Shown piece after piece: positions 1-11,086 of a DNA stretch of 64,000 nt. How positions within the stretch are numbered: the stretch's first letter is position 1; each line of letters begins with the position of its first letter. The stretch lies in the NCBI GenBank assembly GCA_020740775.1, contig JAHEWK010000009.1, forward strand, positions 2,232,001 to 2,296,000. Reading direction: 5' to 3'. The notes below the pieces were generated by a model. It was not told where the DNA came from, did no database searches, and saw only the letters and a program-made list of their open reading frames with translations. The stretch comes from Ilyonectria destructans (taxonomy: Eukaryota > Ascomycota > Sordariomycetes > Hypocreales > Nectriaceae). The position numbers and the translations under genes were made by a program.

Positions 1-742
1 TATGCCACTATCCCCCAAGTGAAACTGTGTAACTATGCTACACGGCGCTGTCGTTGCGACCGCCACCTATTCTCAGTTGTAAAATTGATTGCATAGGGCA
101 TATATGGCAGCCGAACAGACTGAAAACTTACATGCGACCCGGCTGTTGCTCCTGAGTTATAAGATGAATATTCGAGCACGCCCTTGTAGGGCCCGCATGA
201 GGCGTGATATGGGCTCCAAGTAACCGCATGCATTGTCCACTGCCTCTGTCCACGAAGCTAGTTTGCCGGCGGCATCGGTGCAATGGCCTGCTCAGCGCTC
301 TCGAATTCCGATCATTCCCCGTTTCTCACAAAGGATGAGCGGCCACTTGCTGTGAACGGCATGAAGGGAAATAAAAGAAATTGCAAGGTGTCGCTGGCCC
401 CTGTTCATGTGATGGGGCGAAGTCCTTCGGTGCAAGTCCAGAGCGGCCGGCTATGATTCAATAATCAAATTCCGCTGCAGTCTTGTGGACTTGGAGGCTA
501 AATCAATGCAGTGGAAAATGTCCCGCTTAGGTTAGTCTTCGATCCATAAACCCGCACACCATGACAAGGGCCGGCCCAATAATTTGGCCGTCGCTGAAAA
601 CCTCGCATTCGATTAGTAACAGCGAATGGTCTCTATCCTATGACGAGACATAGACGCAAGCATGTGGTAGCGGGTTCTTGCAAGGGATACATTACAAACC
701 GCTGCAGTAGAACAACCGTCCCTAGGAAGCTTAAATCCATAA
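1..742. other. Left edge, no gene recognised
   Basis: I see no convincing coding frame, RNA gene or repeat in this stretch. Open frames are short and have no recognisable motif. Confidence 0.5.
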
Positions 743-1216
743 CCACATACGTCCTGCACACAGGAGCCGAACAGGGTTATTCTGTCCTCCAGCCCTTGCT
801 CCCTCTCTCTTCAAAATCCAAAACCGACCGATGCCAAACTGCAATCTCCCACAGAACCTGAACCAGTTGAGCATAAAGTCATTATGGCCAAGTGTTGCTC
901 GCATTGGCGTATGCATAGATGGTCGACTGGCAGTCAAGAGTCTGGTAGAGTCTCTGAAAGAGCTTACTCCCGGAGAAGATTGGACTGTTACCGAGGAGGA
1001 CACAGTCGTGGTGCAGGCCAAACCGGATGAAGCATTGTCACGAGGCATATTTGGTAAGTGGGTGTGGCTTGACTACATCATTCGCGCCTCACAGAATAGG
1101 AATTTGGACCAGATTTTGAGAATGTCGAGAGGCAGCTGCCCGGATTGAAAGAATGCTCCGAGGCAGAGATGAAGGCTGTAGCACAAATAATGAGCCTTAA
1201 ACATAAAGATCCATAG
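743..1216 (+). pseudogene. Broken gene of unknown function, cut by an ADH-gene copy
   Basis: Coding-like sequence runs here in pieces. A first frame is plausible from 743 to about 880. The reading then shifts by one frame into a stretch (about 890-1053) rich in Glu, Asp and Lys. A GTAAGT donor at 1054 and a CACAG acceptor ending at 1094 would define a 41-nt intron. The next exon carries an in-frame TAG at 1097-1099 and is then open to a stop at 1214-1216. The last 40-50 bases are already similar to the 3' part of the alcohol dehydrogenase gene at 30.2 kb read antisense, so the original 3' end appears to have been replaced. I do not recognise the family. A frameshift plus a nonsense codon argue for a dead gene, but an unmodelled splice pattern is possible. 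Confidence 0.3.
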
Positions 1217-1890
1217 AAATCAAGGCTGGGTAGGGGGATATTGAAGTTACCGAGGGAAATAGTTAGTGGGAAAATAGTTGCACCTGAGCTGAGGAGCGGG
1301 ATGTAAGGTTTTACTCTGGCGGCAGGCTTGTAGTGACGTGCACGATATCGAGCTCTTTCGTGTCCCTGCGCCAAGCTTCAGGGCCTCGGCTTTCTTGGGG
1401 TCGGCACTACTGAAGACAGGGACATCGCAGCCCATCTCCGCAAAGCTGGCAGAGGCGGCGGCTCTAAAGTAGCACTAGATGCATGCATGAACTTCACCGA
1501 CTGTTCCGCCTAAAGCTTCAAGATACAATAAGGGCCTTGTTCTAGGTATCGATTGTGATCTAGTCGGTAGGGGTACAAACCACTTGTTCGGAGAGACTCC
1601 CCGGCGGATGTTGCTTGGCCCGACCGGCTGATAAATCACACCGGACTCTGTACCCATCTGTAACCCGAGTACACCTTTACTCACCACAAAGTCAACCTCG
1701 CTCGTACCTACATTAGCGGGAGGTAAGTCGTTTAATTAAGTTATGGCACTAGGCTGGTTTGGATGGCTAATGACCCCACACATTTGTCTCGATTACTGAT
1801 ATCAGTCATTTCAAATTTCCACCCTCGGGACTGGTCGGCCCGAGATCAGTAATGAATCGGAGTGTTACGTTGCAAAGGTCCTATAGCTGC
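1170..1890 (-). pseudogene. Decayed partial copy of the zinc alcohol dehydrogenase gene and its upstream region
   Basis: This segment is a diverged duplicate of the minus-strand alcohol dehydrogenase locus at 30.4-31.9 kb. Shared peptide pieces include MGCDV.VFS, IPLLS.GATIFPLTISLG and KKAEA. The DNA after the coding remnant (about 1465-1870) matches the parent's upstream DNA (about 31460-31890). Several internal blocks are missing: sequence matching near 30703 jumps to sequence matching near 30977 and then to about 31466, which removes the start codon, both zinc-binding regions and the promoter. A smaller gap lies at about 1345-1365. The remaining frame is also shifted. It cannot encode an enzyme. 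A matching stretch of this length, coding plus upstream DNA, points to segmental duplication rather than retroposition. Confidence 0.8.
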
Positions 1891-2585
1891 TGCAAGAGGT
1901 CTTACTGAATTTAGATGGGTCTCTGGGGCTCACTGTTGGTGCTGTTTTAAGTCTCAGCAATGAAGTCTGGGTTATGAGTATCGCCTCATTACCTGGAAAC
2001 ATATTCAGTGGCAAAGACATTTGTCGATGCAATTAGCGCCGGCTTGGTGTTGGCAGCGCCATTGAAGTATTGTGTAGATATACTTGATTTTGGGCGTCTG
2101 AAAGTGTATGGAGCAAGTATCTTGAATCTTTTGGGGAAGGGCACGAATATCCTTTAAGAAAAACACAACGCTGGTTTTCTCAGCTGGCGTGTGATCAGTT
2201 AAGTTAAATTAGGTATGCGAAGCCAAAATTTTCCAAAACGGGACATTGTTCAAACACCCTTATCCAACCTCCGCAGAGCTCAGACTTTGGGGGCAGACAA
2301 AACCAACCACCATGTCCCATCGCCAAGCGGGGGCGCCGTTCCACCAACTGTGAAGCCTTCTCGGCTAATGGGGGTAATTTGCTCGTTTTAGGTAATCTTT
2401 GCCAGCCGCGAAGAATGGGCGGGAAGCATTCGGTTCACGCTACAGGCTCAAGGCTTGCCGGGAAAGGGCTAAGTATCCACTCGTGACGAGAAAATTGCAG
2501 GCACTGTGTATCGCCACTGTCGGCACTTCGAAGAAATTGATGCTATGGAATCTTGATCTGATATGGCCTGATAACCGTCCTTTCG
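1891..2585. other. Intergenic, no gene recognised
   Basis: I see no supported gene here. Weak similarity to DNA upstream of the alcohol dehydrogenase may continue a little past 1890. Confidence 0.45.
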
Positions 2586-3346
2586 ATGCCAGGTCCGAGA
2601 GCGCCTGACTTTATATTTAATTTCGAAACATTATTCATTGCGAACAACCACTTCTGTCGCATCTTCAGCGGTTTAGCTGCAACTCGCGTGTCAACATGCA
2701 AAAGATCGAACGAAACGATGAAGCGATACATACAGCTCTATGGAATACGCCAGGCTGCCATACACGATGTCGACTATCTGAAAACGCCGAGAAGATACAT
2801 TCTCAAAGATGCTGTACAAGCCATCATTTGTGGACGCGGGATTCTTCTTTACAATGCTGGTGTATACTACATGACCGAGCAAATCAGTCTGAACACACGC
2901 CTGAAAAACAGTCTTGCCTATTGGACACTGGTATATCATTCAACAGAATACAAAACACGCCATTCAGACGGAGAGATACATGGACAGACTTCTCTGGGGC
3001 CTTGTACACTGACGGCAATGGGTGCTGCATCTCATCGACAACTCTGACAGGCTTGGAGTCTTTGGAGCGGAAGCTTTCCAGCGTCCCTCCTCGCAAATTT
3101 TCCGAGACCACCCAGCATAACTTGAAGACCGAGCTCATAGATCACTTTTGGACAACAGACGACGAGCGATTATATCTTTCAAAACTTTTATTCAGCGGTG
3201 GAGCGGACAGGGGGATTTTTAACGAGCAAGAGAAAGGCACAAATAACAACCTGGATCAAGTAAATGAAGGTGTTACTGAGAAGGAGCACCGGGAACTTGA
3301 AAATTGGATCTGGGATTTATATAATCAAATGCCTTGCCCTTCTTAA
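2586..3346 (+). CDS. Hypothetical ORF pair, possibly one damaged gene
   Basis: Two overlapping plus-strand frames are open, 2586-3047 (153 codons) and 2696-3346 (216 codons). The first reads best up to about 3000. The second reads best from about 2950 to the stop at 3346, where it is rich in Glu, Asp and Asn with a charged C-terminus ending MPCPS. A frame switch around 2950-3040 would join the better halves, through either a small intron or a frameshift. No known motif, signal peptide or membrane segment is evident. It is flanked by a pseudogene and a gene-poor stretch, so a gene relic is as likely as a working gene. Confidence 0.25.
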
Positions 3347-5239
3347 ATGCTCCGTACTAATAGTATTATTTTTAATTTTATTATTATTAATGAGTTCGTT
3401 AACTCAGTTACTTAATACTAAGTTAATTTCGGGGAATACATGAGCCTCGTAAAAAGAATAGTAAGAATATTAAGTACGTCCCTAATACTAACCCTGTCGA
3501 TTACGATATAATTCAGCTAGGAAAAGTTGTACCTCTTGTTAGCTGCGTTTTAATTATATCCCACTTCTTACTCTTGACATGGTGGTTAGCTCACCGCAGT
3601 CAAAGAGATAAGTGAGTTCCTATAGCGAATACGTTGTAGTTACAAAACAGTAGGCGCTTAGCTAACAATGTAAACAACGGCTAGGATAATGCTGGCATAC
3701 GCGAGGATAAGCAATTGCCGTGGGAAATGTGCGAGCGCTTGGAACATCTCACGTTAAGTCGTAATTAGCATGTCTCCGCGAGAATCTGCTATTTCATGTT
3801 ACGTTGTGGGCCACAGAGCTCGGGAAACGTCCGGGACTACACCTGGCAAGTGGAACTTTTCACCGAAACAGCATTGCCATGCTTTGAGAGGCCAATGTCA
3901 TGTCTGTTGTTCATCAATGTCCATGCGGTTAACCTCATCCGCTCCAGACCCACCGAGTCAACCAATCGGTTTTTGAACGGATCTAACTCTAAGGTCGACC
4001 TCCCGAGTTGATCACGCGGCTCTTTAGTGTTGTTCCCGCAGCTCACCGGCTCTTGAACTCATCCCTATTTCACTTCTCAGGGAAGCAACCGTCATACTCC
4101 CATCAAGTTTTGCCTTGTATCATCAATGACACTTAAGTATTTGAAGGTAATTCGACGTGGTGGCATCCGGATGTTCCAGCGCCGCAATAGGAGAGGCGTC
4201 TTGGAAAAAAACGATGATATTCAAAGAACATGGTGTGTGAAACGCGGACAAGTGCTGCTTCCGGCCACAGACAAGACCGTTTGCCAGAAGTTCCCCGTGA
4301 ACGCTGAGGCTCGACATTACGTTACGAGTTGTCTCAGGTGAAAATGAGCATTCATCGTGCCGAAGACTGTAAAAAAGTGTCTATTCTGAAGAAGTTTGAC
4401 ATCTTTGGGAAATGGAGCTTTACCCGCCCTGTGTCTCAAGATACCCCCGAGAAATTACATGTTGTCTCCAGCATAGGCCATAAAAGTCCGGCCAGATGCA
4501 GCCGTGTCGTATCTAATATAGGGCGTCGTTACACTGCGCATTAGCGGAGTGTTCATTTCACTTTGGCCGTAACCGTCAATGCAATAAGTCGTGATATTGA
4601 ACTGGCCGTCGATAACGTATTTGGTCTCGTGAAACTCGTTTGTGAAGTCCAGGGCTGGAGCGGAGTTGACGAACAACCAAAACGCTATTGACATCACAAG
4701 GAGGCCATGGATCCTACTACTAGAATAGGCAACAGTACGATGCTAGTTAGTATCCAGATTTTACAGGTACAGATACGACTATCCAATTTACAGGCTGTGG
4801 GCGCGCGGCACAGCGACAAGCTGGTATCTCACGCCTCATGGGATGGAACGATGAGGCATGTATTGGCCGCAGCTGGGTGCCTTGGGCGCACACTTAGCCA
4901 TGTTCGCTGTGGGAAGGCTAGTTGAACTCTGAACACCACATCCCCGGATGGTGGAAGGGAAGCGGTCTATCCGATTGGCAGCAATTTCCACCTTGCCATA
5001 AGGGGCAATTCTATCCAATCTCAGACCTTCGTCTATATGCGGGGTAAAGTAGGGCTTGTGATAGTCTAAGGCTGCATTGGGCATGGATTCTCTCTGAGTT
5101 CGTGCCGTCCTTCCCAGCTTATGTAACAGGCCCGCCTCTACCAGAAGTCTGTTATCTGCATCCCAGGAAGGAAAGCTAACCTGTTTGCCTTTCCTCGGCC
5201 CAGGAAGCTGTGCTGACTCCTGAACTCCCGCTGACTTGC
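3347..5239. other. Gene-poor stretch with a small minus-strand coding relic
   Basis: The left part (3350-3550) is AT-rich. At 4455-4697 on the minus strand, 80 codons are open and begin with a hydrophobic, membrane-helix-like segment (residues about 1-17). The frame is closed by a stop shortly upstream and no family is evident, so I regard it as a relic at best. Otherwise nothing is supported until the permease promoter. Confidence 0.4.
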
Positions 5240-5248
5240 TATATAAAT
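5240..5248 (+). promoter_or_regulatory. TATA box of the permease gene
   Basis: The sequence TATATAAAT lies 110 bp before the permease ATG, a usual spacing for filamentous fungi. Confidence 0.55.
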
Positions 5249-5357
5249 AGGAAGTCTAGCTTAATGCTTCTCCCTCTAGACGCGTCTTGGTTGACCCCGC
5301 ATCGCTTTCAATTCAGTTTCGAATAACTCTACGCGACAGCCGTTCTCATCAACATCG

Positions 5358-6974
5358 ATGTCCGCCGACATGACCAAGGATATCGAGAAGGAGTCTTTAC
5401 CCGATGCTATGGAAAAAGCTGGGTCACTCCGTCACGGAGAAGTACAGGACGTGAAGCTGAACCAGAACTTCAACATATGGAGCACTCTTGGGGTGACGTT
5501 TTCCTTCGTTGCCACGCCACTGTCCATTGGAAGCTTTCTATCTTTCAGTCTGAGCGCCGGTGGAAGTGCTTATTTTTTATACGGCTATATTACAGCCTTC
5601 TTCTTCAACACCTTAGTGGCATTGAGTCTTGCTGAGATGGCTGGATTTCTCCCGCATCCATCAGGTGATTATTAACGCACCACCCTTGCCTTGCTCCTTC
5701 ACTGTTAGAAACCCACTGACGCAAGTCTTCTCGCAGGTCAAATTTTCTGGACATCGCAGTTGGCTCCACCCCGATACGCTCGAGTGGTGAGCTACTTTGA
5801 CGGCGCTTTCACCACGTTGGCTTGGATACTTTGGACCGCAGGGACCTGGCTCTTCGCCACGCAGATCCTCATGGCCTTTATCAAGCAATGTGGTGCAGCC
5901 TGGATTCAAGAAAGCTATCAGACGTTTCTGATCTATACGGCATATGGCTTGTTTGCCCTCGTCTTCAACACCTGGGGATTCAAGCTTGTGCCATTTCTCT
6001 CAAAGTGCATGATCGGCTTTATTAATGCCGGATCCCTCTTTATACTCATTGCGCTTGTCGTACGGTCATCTCCCAAACCATCTGCAAGACAGGTGTTTGT
6101 TGATGTCATCAACGAGACGGGATGGACCTCCGACGGCCTTGTGTTCTTGATCAACCTATTGCCCGGAGTCACAGCTATCAATGGGTTCGACTCGGCCGCT
6201 CATTTAGCGGAAGAAGTTCCACAACCGGCAAAACACATTCCACGGGTCATGATCGGCACTGTCTTGCTTTGCGGGTTTTCTGGGTTGCCCATGGTTATTG
6301 CTTTCTTGTTCTCGATTACCGATGCTGAGAAACTGTTGTCATCAGCACAACCGGTGCTTCAGCTCTTATACGACAGCCTAGACTCTATGCCGCTTTTCGT
6401 GATCGGTGGGCTTATATATGTCGGGCTCTTCACTTTTGCCAGCGGCTCTATCCTTACAACAAGCAGCCGAGTCTGGTGGTCCTTTGCAAGAAGTGGAGCT
6501 GTTCCTTTTCCCAAGTGGCAGGGACGAGTCAATGAGAGCTGGAAATTGCCCATTAACACTATCATTGTGGTTGTGGCTATTAATGTTCTCATTGGTCTCT
6601 TTATTTTTGGGCCAGCGACTGTGTTGACCGGGCTGGTTGGAAGTGCGGCGATATGCTTCTGCTTTTCGTATGCCATTCCCATCCTATGTTTTCTAATTCG
6701 GGGTCGAAAGGGGTTGCCCGCAAAGAGGTATTTCAATCTTGGCTGGTACGGACCTATCATTAACCTGGTCTCTGTGGTGTGGTCGGCTTTGGTACCTATC
6801 TTCCTATGTTTTCCGATTTTCTGGCCAGTCACTACCGACTTGATGAATTATGCATCTGTTGTTGTTGCTATCGGATTCCTATTCTGGGTTGTTGTCTGGA
6901 TCACTTATGGGCGCAATAACTATAAAGCCCCGTCTCCTTTGGACGCCGAGGAGCTGCATTCCCCAGTTGGTTGA
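5358..6974 (+). CDS. APC-family amino acid/amine permease (GABA/choline permease-like)
   Basis: The gene has two exons, 5358-5664 and 5737-6974, separated by a 72-nt intron (donor GTGATT, acceptor TCGCAG). Joined, they give 514 residues. The N-terminal 45 residues are hydrophilic and cytosolic. About twelve hydrophobic segments follow, starting near residue 48. The family hallmark near the second and third helices reads LSLAEMAGFLPHPSGQIFW, the usual region of fungal GABA/choline/amino-acid permeases of the APC superfamily, and spans the splice junction. The product should be a plasma-membrane proton symporter for an amino acid, GABA, choline or polyamine; the substrate cannot be read from sequence. 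The TATA box and single plausible ATG fix the start. An amine oxidase and aldehyde dehydrogenase further along make an amine substrate attractive, but that is inference. Confidence 0.88.
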
Positions 6975-8660
6975 GGATCGAGTTATCCGGAGAGGCTCTT
7001 GAGGGTGAGGTTGAGGCTGAGCCATAGCGATGCCAAGTTATCACTATGCGGGCCTTGAGAAGTTAAGGAGACGTTGTTACCATTCCGGCTTATTTCTTGC
7101 AACGGTGTCCTTAGAGTTATCTATCTACGTCTATGTTGTGCATGTATTTCACACAAGCTATAGTCGAATAGATTATTCTTGCATGAAGGCTTAAGGTTTT
7201 GAAATGCCGAATTGTGTATTGAAATGTGTCCCGGGTCATTGTAGCTGGTATCTGTTGTAAAAAGAGATTAATATAATAGCTGTGCTTGATCTATTGTTGT
7301 TGTTGTTGTTGTTGATTAATTATCGTTATCAAGGCATCCAGTGAAGATATCTAGATGTCTATAGAATCCCCTAGGAGCAAGATGACGTGCTAGGCTGGTG
7401 TCTACAGCTAAAGAAACCTAGGTATAGGATAGCCAGCTTCAGTCAGAGCTAGCTAATAATAATAACTTGAGGCTGGAGCCACAGGCCACACAGGCCCGTG
7501 GCTTAGACCCGCAATCCGCGTCATATAGTCTACTTCATACATATAAGATAAGATTGCAATCCTTCTGCCTCTTCTATCTAACAATTAAGTAGCCCCATTT
7601 GACCTATTATTTCGAGCCCGATATCCATTAGCGGGTTGTCAGGACGGGTATCGGCATACCTATATTTATTGACCAGCTTAGAATTCTCCGGTATTTCTAT
7701 TCCTGCCTACCGGTATTTAAAACCTCTAGAAATTGAGATTTATAGGATAGGAAAAATTGCAGATAGAAAAACCTCGCGAGAGATAGAGGGGAAAACTACT
7801 GCAGCTAGCCTCCATTAATTAGGGCCATCAAGCCAGAACCCTAATATCTATAAATAATCCGATTCTGTGACTTCTTGAAGACCTAGATTAACAGCCAAGA
7901 TCCGTAGATCAAGGCATCTAAGACCCGGGGGTCATGGTGGCTAAGACCTGGAGGCTAAGGCAGCTCAGGCCCGGAGGCCTAAGCAGGTGCTAGGATACGG
8001 TGGCCTTATACACCTAAGTGCCGAGACGCAACGTCAGGGCAGAGGTCAAAGCCGGAAGGCTGTGGGCGAAGCCTTAGCCCCCCTAGATTGAAGCTGGTGT
8101 CGTGATTGCTGTTGGCTACGATAGCTATACCTGCTGCGAGGTCTGAACCAGTATTACAGCATTTATAAGAGCTGCAGCGGTATCGCTGGCCCCCTCAAGC
8201 CGTGCTGCTTTCCTGCTGCTATTCTAGCTGCCCAGCTGGTCAGGGCAGCAGGCTTCGGTTGTGGCCAGAGCCCTTGGGCTGTGGCTGTGGCTGCTGCGTA
8301 GAGGAAGTCAACCCGCTTAATTCTTCCTTTACTGTGCTGTTGGTACCCGATGGGCATCAGCTGCTGCAGCAGCCAAATTTGGTGGGCCTGCAAAAGTTTT
8401 CCCCGCTAGTGCTGACAGCCGTTAATCAGGAAACGCTTTTACAGGAGAGAGTTTGTACGTGATCTATATAGAAGGTATAGAGTAGGTGCAAATTGTGAGG
8501 GTTCTAGTAGATATTAAAATACTGAGTATAAGTATGGAATAGTTACTGTCTGTAATGGTGCGCAGTGTAGAAGTGCTATATAGATTATATCAAGTACATA
8601 AAAAAGAATGTAAAGCTCCTAAAAGATATAAATATTACACTTAGAACTACAAACAGCCCA
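6975..8660. other. Gene-poor, low-complexity intergenic stretch
   Basis: No gene is supported. It contains a (TTG)7 microsatellite at 7294-7314, AT-rich sequence, and a GC-rich stretch (about 7905-8060) in which a short unit resembling CTAAGACCCGGAGG recurs irregularly. The GC-rich open frames at 8163-8462 on both strands are low in complexity and not convincing. Confidence 0.45.
7294..7314. repeat. (TTG)7 microsatellite
   Basis: Seven perfect TTG units lie downstream of the permease gene. Confidence 0.95.
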
Positions 8661-8699
8661 GTGTTCTTAGCTCTAAAGTTAGTTCTCCCAGGTGTAATA

Positions 8700-9193
8700 A
8701 TTTTTATTTATTTATCAAGCTCACTCTGTCTATTCTCTACAACAAAACAACCGCTCCAGCCGTCCTCCAGACCAAGGGCAACAATCCGCACACGTTCCAC
8801 GGCCGAGGGAGTCAGCCGGAACCAGCATTCACAACCAATGCACAACCTGGATACGAGGCCTCAACAGCGGCGCCAGCTCAATCCACATTTGCCGCCATCA
8901 TCGCTGCCGCGGCTGCTGTATCAACCAACCCCGGCAACCCTGATGACAATATCAATCCGCAACCAGCACTGTCCGTCTGGTTCACCTAGAGTATCAGACC
9001 AGCCCACACCACATAACTGACACTCAATTGTCTCCTTGCCCGCCTCTTGCTAGCGACACCGAACTGGGGTTCGTTTCAATACTTACCGAGGGAGAAAATG
9101 GTGGCCAAAAGCTCAACGACTCGCCCGTCTCCTCTGAACCTTCCGCCGACGAAGACAAGTTTTTACTACACGCTATATTGCGTTCAGGTGACT
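8700..9193 (+). pseudogene. Degenerate coding-like region of unknown origin
   Basis: Two plus-strand frames look coding in turn. The first (about 8740-8988) is rich in Ala, Pro, Thr, Asn and Gln and ends at a TAG at about 8987. The second (about 8953-9193) is acidic and Ser/Pro-rich, with a run like SSEPSADEDKFLL before its stop. They overlap and would need a frameshift to join. The composition recalls the N-terminal region of a retroelement Gag protein or a disordered protein, but no zinc knuckle or other motif is visible. It may be an element remnant. I am not sure it was ever a gene. Confidence 0.2.
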
Positions 9194-9467
9194 AACATGT
9201 GCAGTCGTTGAGCGCATTACGTCAACGACCAAACCACAGTGAGTCAGTCACAGGGGGACGATATGAATACCAAAGAGCATGCTCTTAGTTTCACCGAATA
9301 AAGTATTAAGTGACTGTGATAGGAGTTTCCTATTCATAGGAGCGCAATAGCGAAAATCAGACAAATACACACACGACCTTTGGTTTCCCTACTCTGAATA
9401 CTGGATAATTGGCCTGATGCAATAATAAATCCACCGTTTCTTATCTTAATCACGGCACCAAAAGCCC

Positions 9468-11086
9468 TCACAACCTCGAGGCAGTCAGGGGATTCCTACG
9501 AAATTCTGCGTCCAGTTGACGAGTCAACCGTAGGGCTTGTTCAATAGCTCCATCGATAAAGCCTCTCCAGCCTCCATCTGCCCAGTCTGCACCGCAAAAG
9601 AAAACATCACCGTGAGGCTGCTGCAGCGCTTTGAGGTATTTCGTTGCAAATCCAGGCGGATAAATGCACCATGCACCCTGGGAATAAGGATCGTTGTTCC
9701 AGTCATGGAATATCTGAGTTGTCAATAAAGAGCCTCCTGCTACAGCGCCGAGAAAGGGATATACGTACTAGCCTTTCAATCGGAACAGTTGGGTCCAAAT
9801 GCCTGACAGCGTCCATAAGCTTTTCTGGCGCCTGAGTCGGATCTATTGGAGCATCATGACCAAAAGAAACGAGATGAGTGTTCCCTGCCTTGGTCAATCC
9901 ATCACCATATGCGCCAGCAAGGCCTTTGCCAGGCCATGCCATACCACTCCAACTCCTCCAGTCCTTGCCCTTAACTTCGACGTGGATTTTGATCATGTAG
10001 TTTATGTGGCCCTTCTGGATCGCCTCCCTCTTCAGCAGCTCGAGTGATGGCTTGAACTCTATATGTTTGAGCACATTCAAGGGGACAGTGCAGATAACCT
10101 TTCGAGCCCGGTATTGCTGATTGTTCGTAGTCGTGACCGAAACAGAACTGCGCTGCTGCTCGATCCTATGAACCACGGAACTGAATGAGTAAGCGAGGTT
10201 GCCGGTTTCCACAGCCTCGTCAAATATCTTCCTTGCCAGCCCGCTTTGTCCGCATCTGAGCTTGTACCTGATCAGGTAAGCCATAAAGGATTTGGCAGAC
10301 GAGCCGCTGAGCATCCACCATCTCAAGATCTCTAAGAAACTCGTGTTTTCCAACGTCCCTCCGGAATTCTGACAGATGCCGCTGGACAAGATAGCCATTT
10401 CATCAGGTGTTAACTGATCCTTGACTTGATCCAAGCGCTTAGCAACTGACATTTCGTCATACTGCTGGACTTTCTTTGAAGTAAAATCCATGTTGTGGGG
10501 ATAGGGCACTGCATTCTGGCCCGAGATCTCGTCGGACTCGATACTGGACAAGGCCTTGTAGCCCTTCTCGAGAACTCGGTACTGCCAACACAGACTGTAG
10601 TTAGCCAAACTATGCACCTTGGGTCGGATTAGTGGTTCATACCTGCTCCTCGAAGCTAATGGTCTGTCTCTTCCCGTTCAATACGACTGTCGCAGACATC
10701 TTCCCACCCCCTGGAACTCCAGAGAAGTCGGCACTGTCTTCGATCTCGTTCACAAGCCCATATCGAGAAATCTCGCTGTAAACATGCGGCTGACCCCAAT
10801 GCACCCAGGTGCCGCCCATCTCCCAAGGATACCCGTCCTTGAATGAGGTCCATGTTCTGCCTCCAATTCTGTCCCTTGCCTCAAGCAAGAGGACACTATA
10901 CCCTCTGGCTGAGAGTTCTCTGGCTGAAACGAGCCCTGCGTAGCCAGCTCCAATTACAACAACATCGTAAAATAGTGTGCTGGAAGGATTCGATGTGCCT
11001 GGCAAGATCACCGCGGGAGTAGGGTGCCCTCCAGAGAGTGTTTTCGTCGAAGGATCGTAGGTGTAACCCTCTTTGGTGGTGTTCAT
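9468..11086 (-). CDS. MAO-N-like flavin amine oxidase, peroxisomal
   Basis: Three exons, 11086-10643, 10581-9769 and 9713-9468, are joined by introns of 61 and 55 nt and give 500 residues, close to the 495 of Aspergillus niger MAO-N. The FAD-binding Rossmann motif VVIGAGYAG is at residues 43-51, followed by LEARDRIGGRTW at 69-79 and MGGTWVHW. The C-terminal flavin region reads GWRGFIDGAIE. The chain ends in SRL, a type 1 peroxisomal targeting signal (MAO-N ends in ARL). The enzyme should oxidise a primary amine to an imine or aldehyde with release of hydrogen peroxide. An in-frame ATG at 11143 would add 19 residues; I prefer 11086 because the family N-terminus begins near it. Splice sites are GTATGA...CAG and GTACGT...CAG, both phase 0. 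Substrate preference is unknown. Confidence 0.93.

Noticed and set aside
380..450. Structured-RNA-like stretch with GTGCAAGTCC
   Set aside because: I could not fold a tRNA, snRNA or intron core around it.
6359..6832. 157-codon minus-strand frame inside the permease
   Set aside because: It is antisense to clear permease membrane segments and has no motif.
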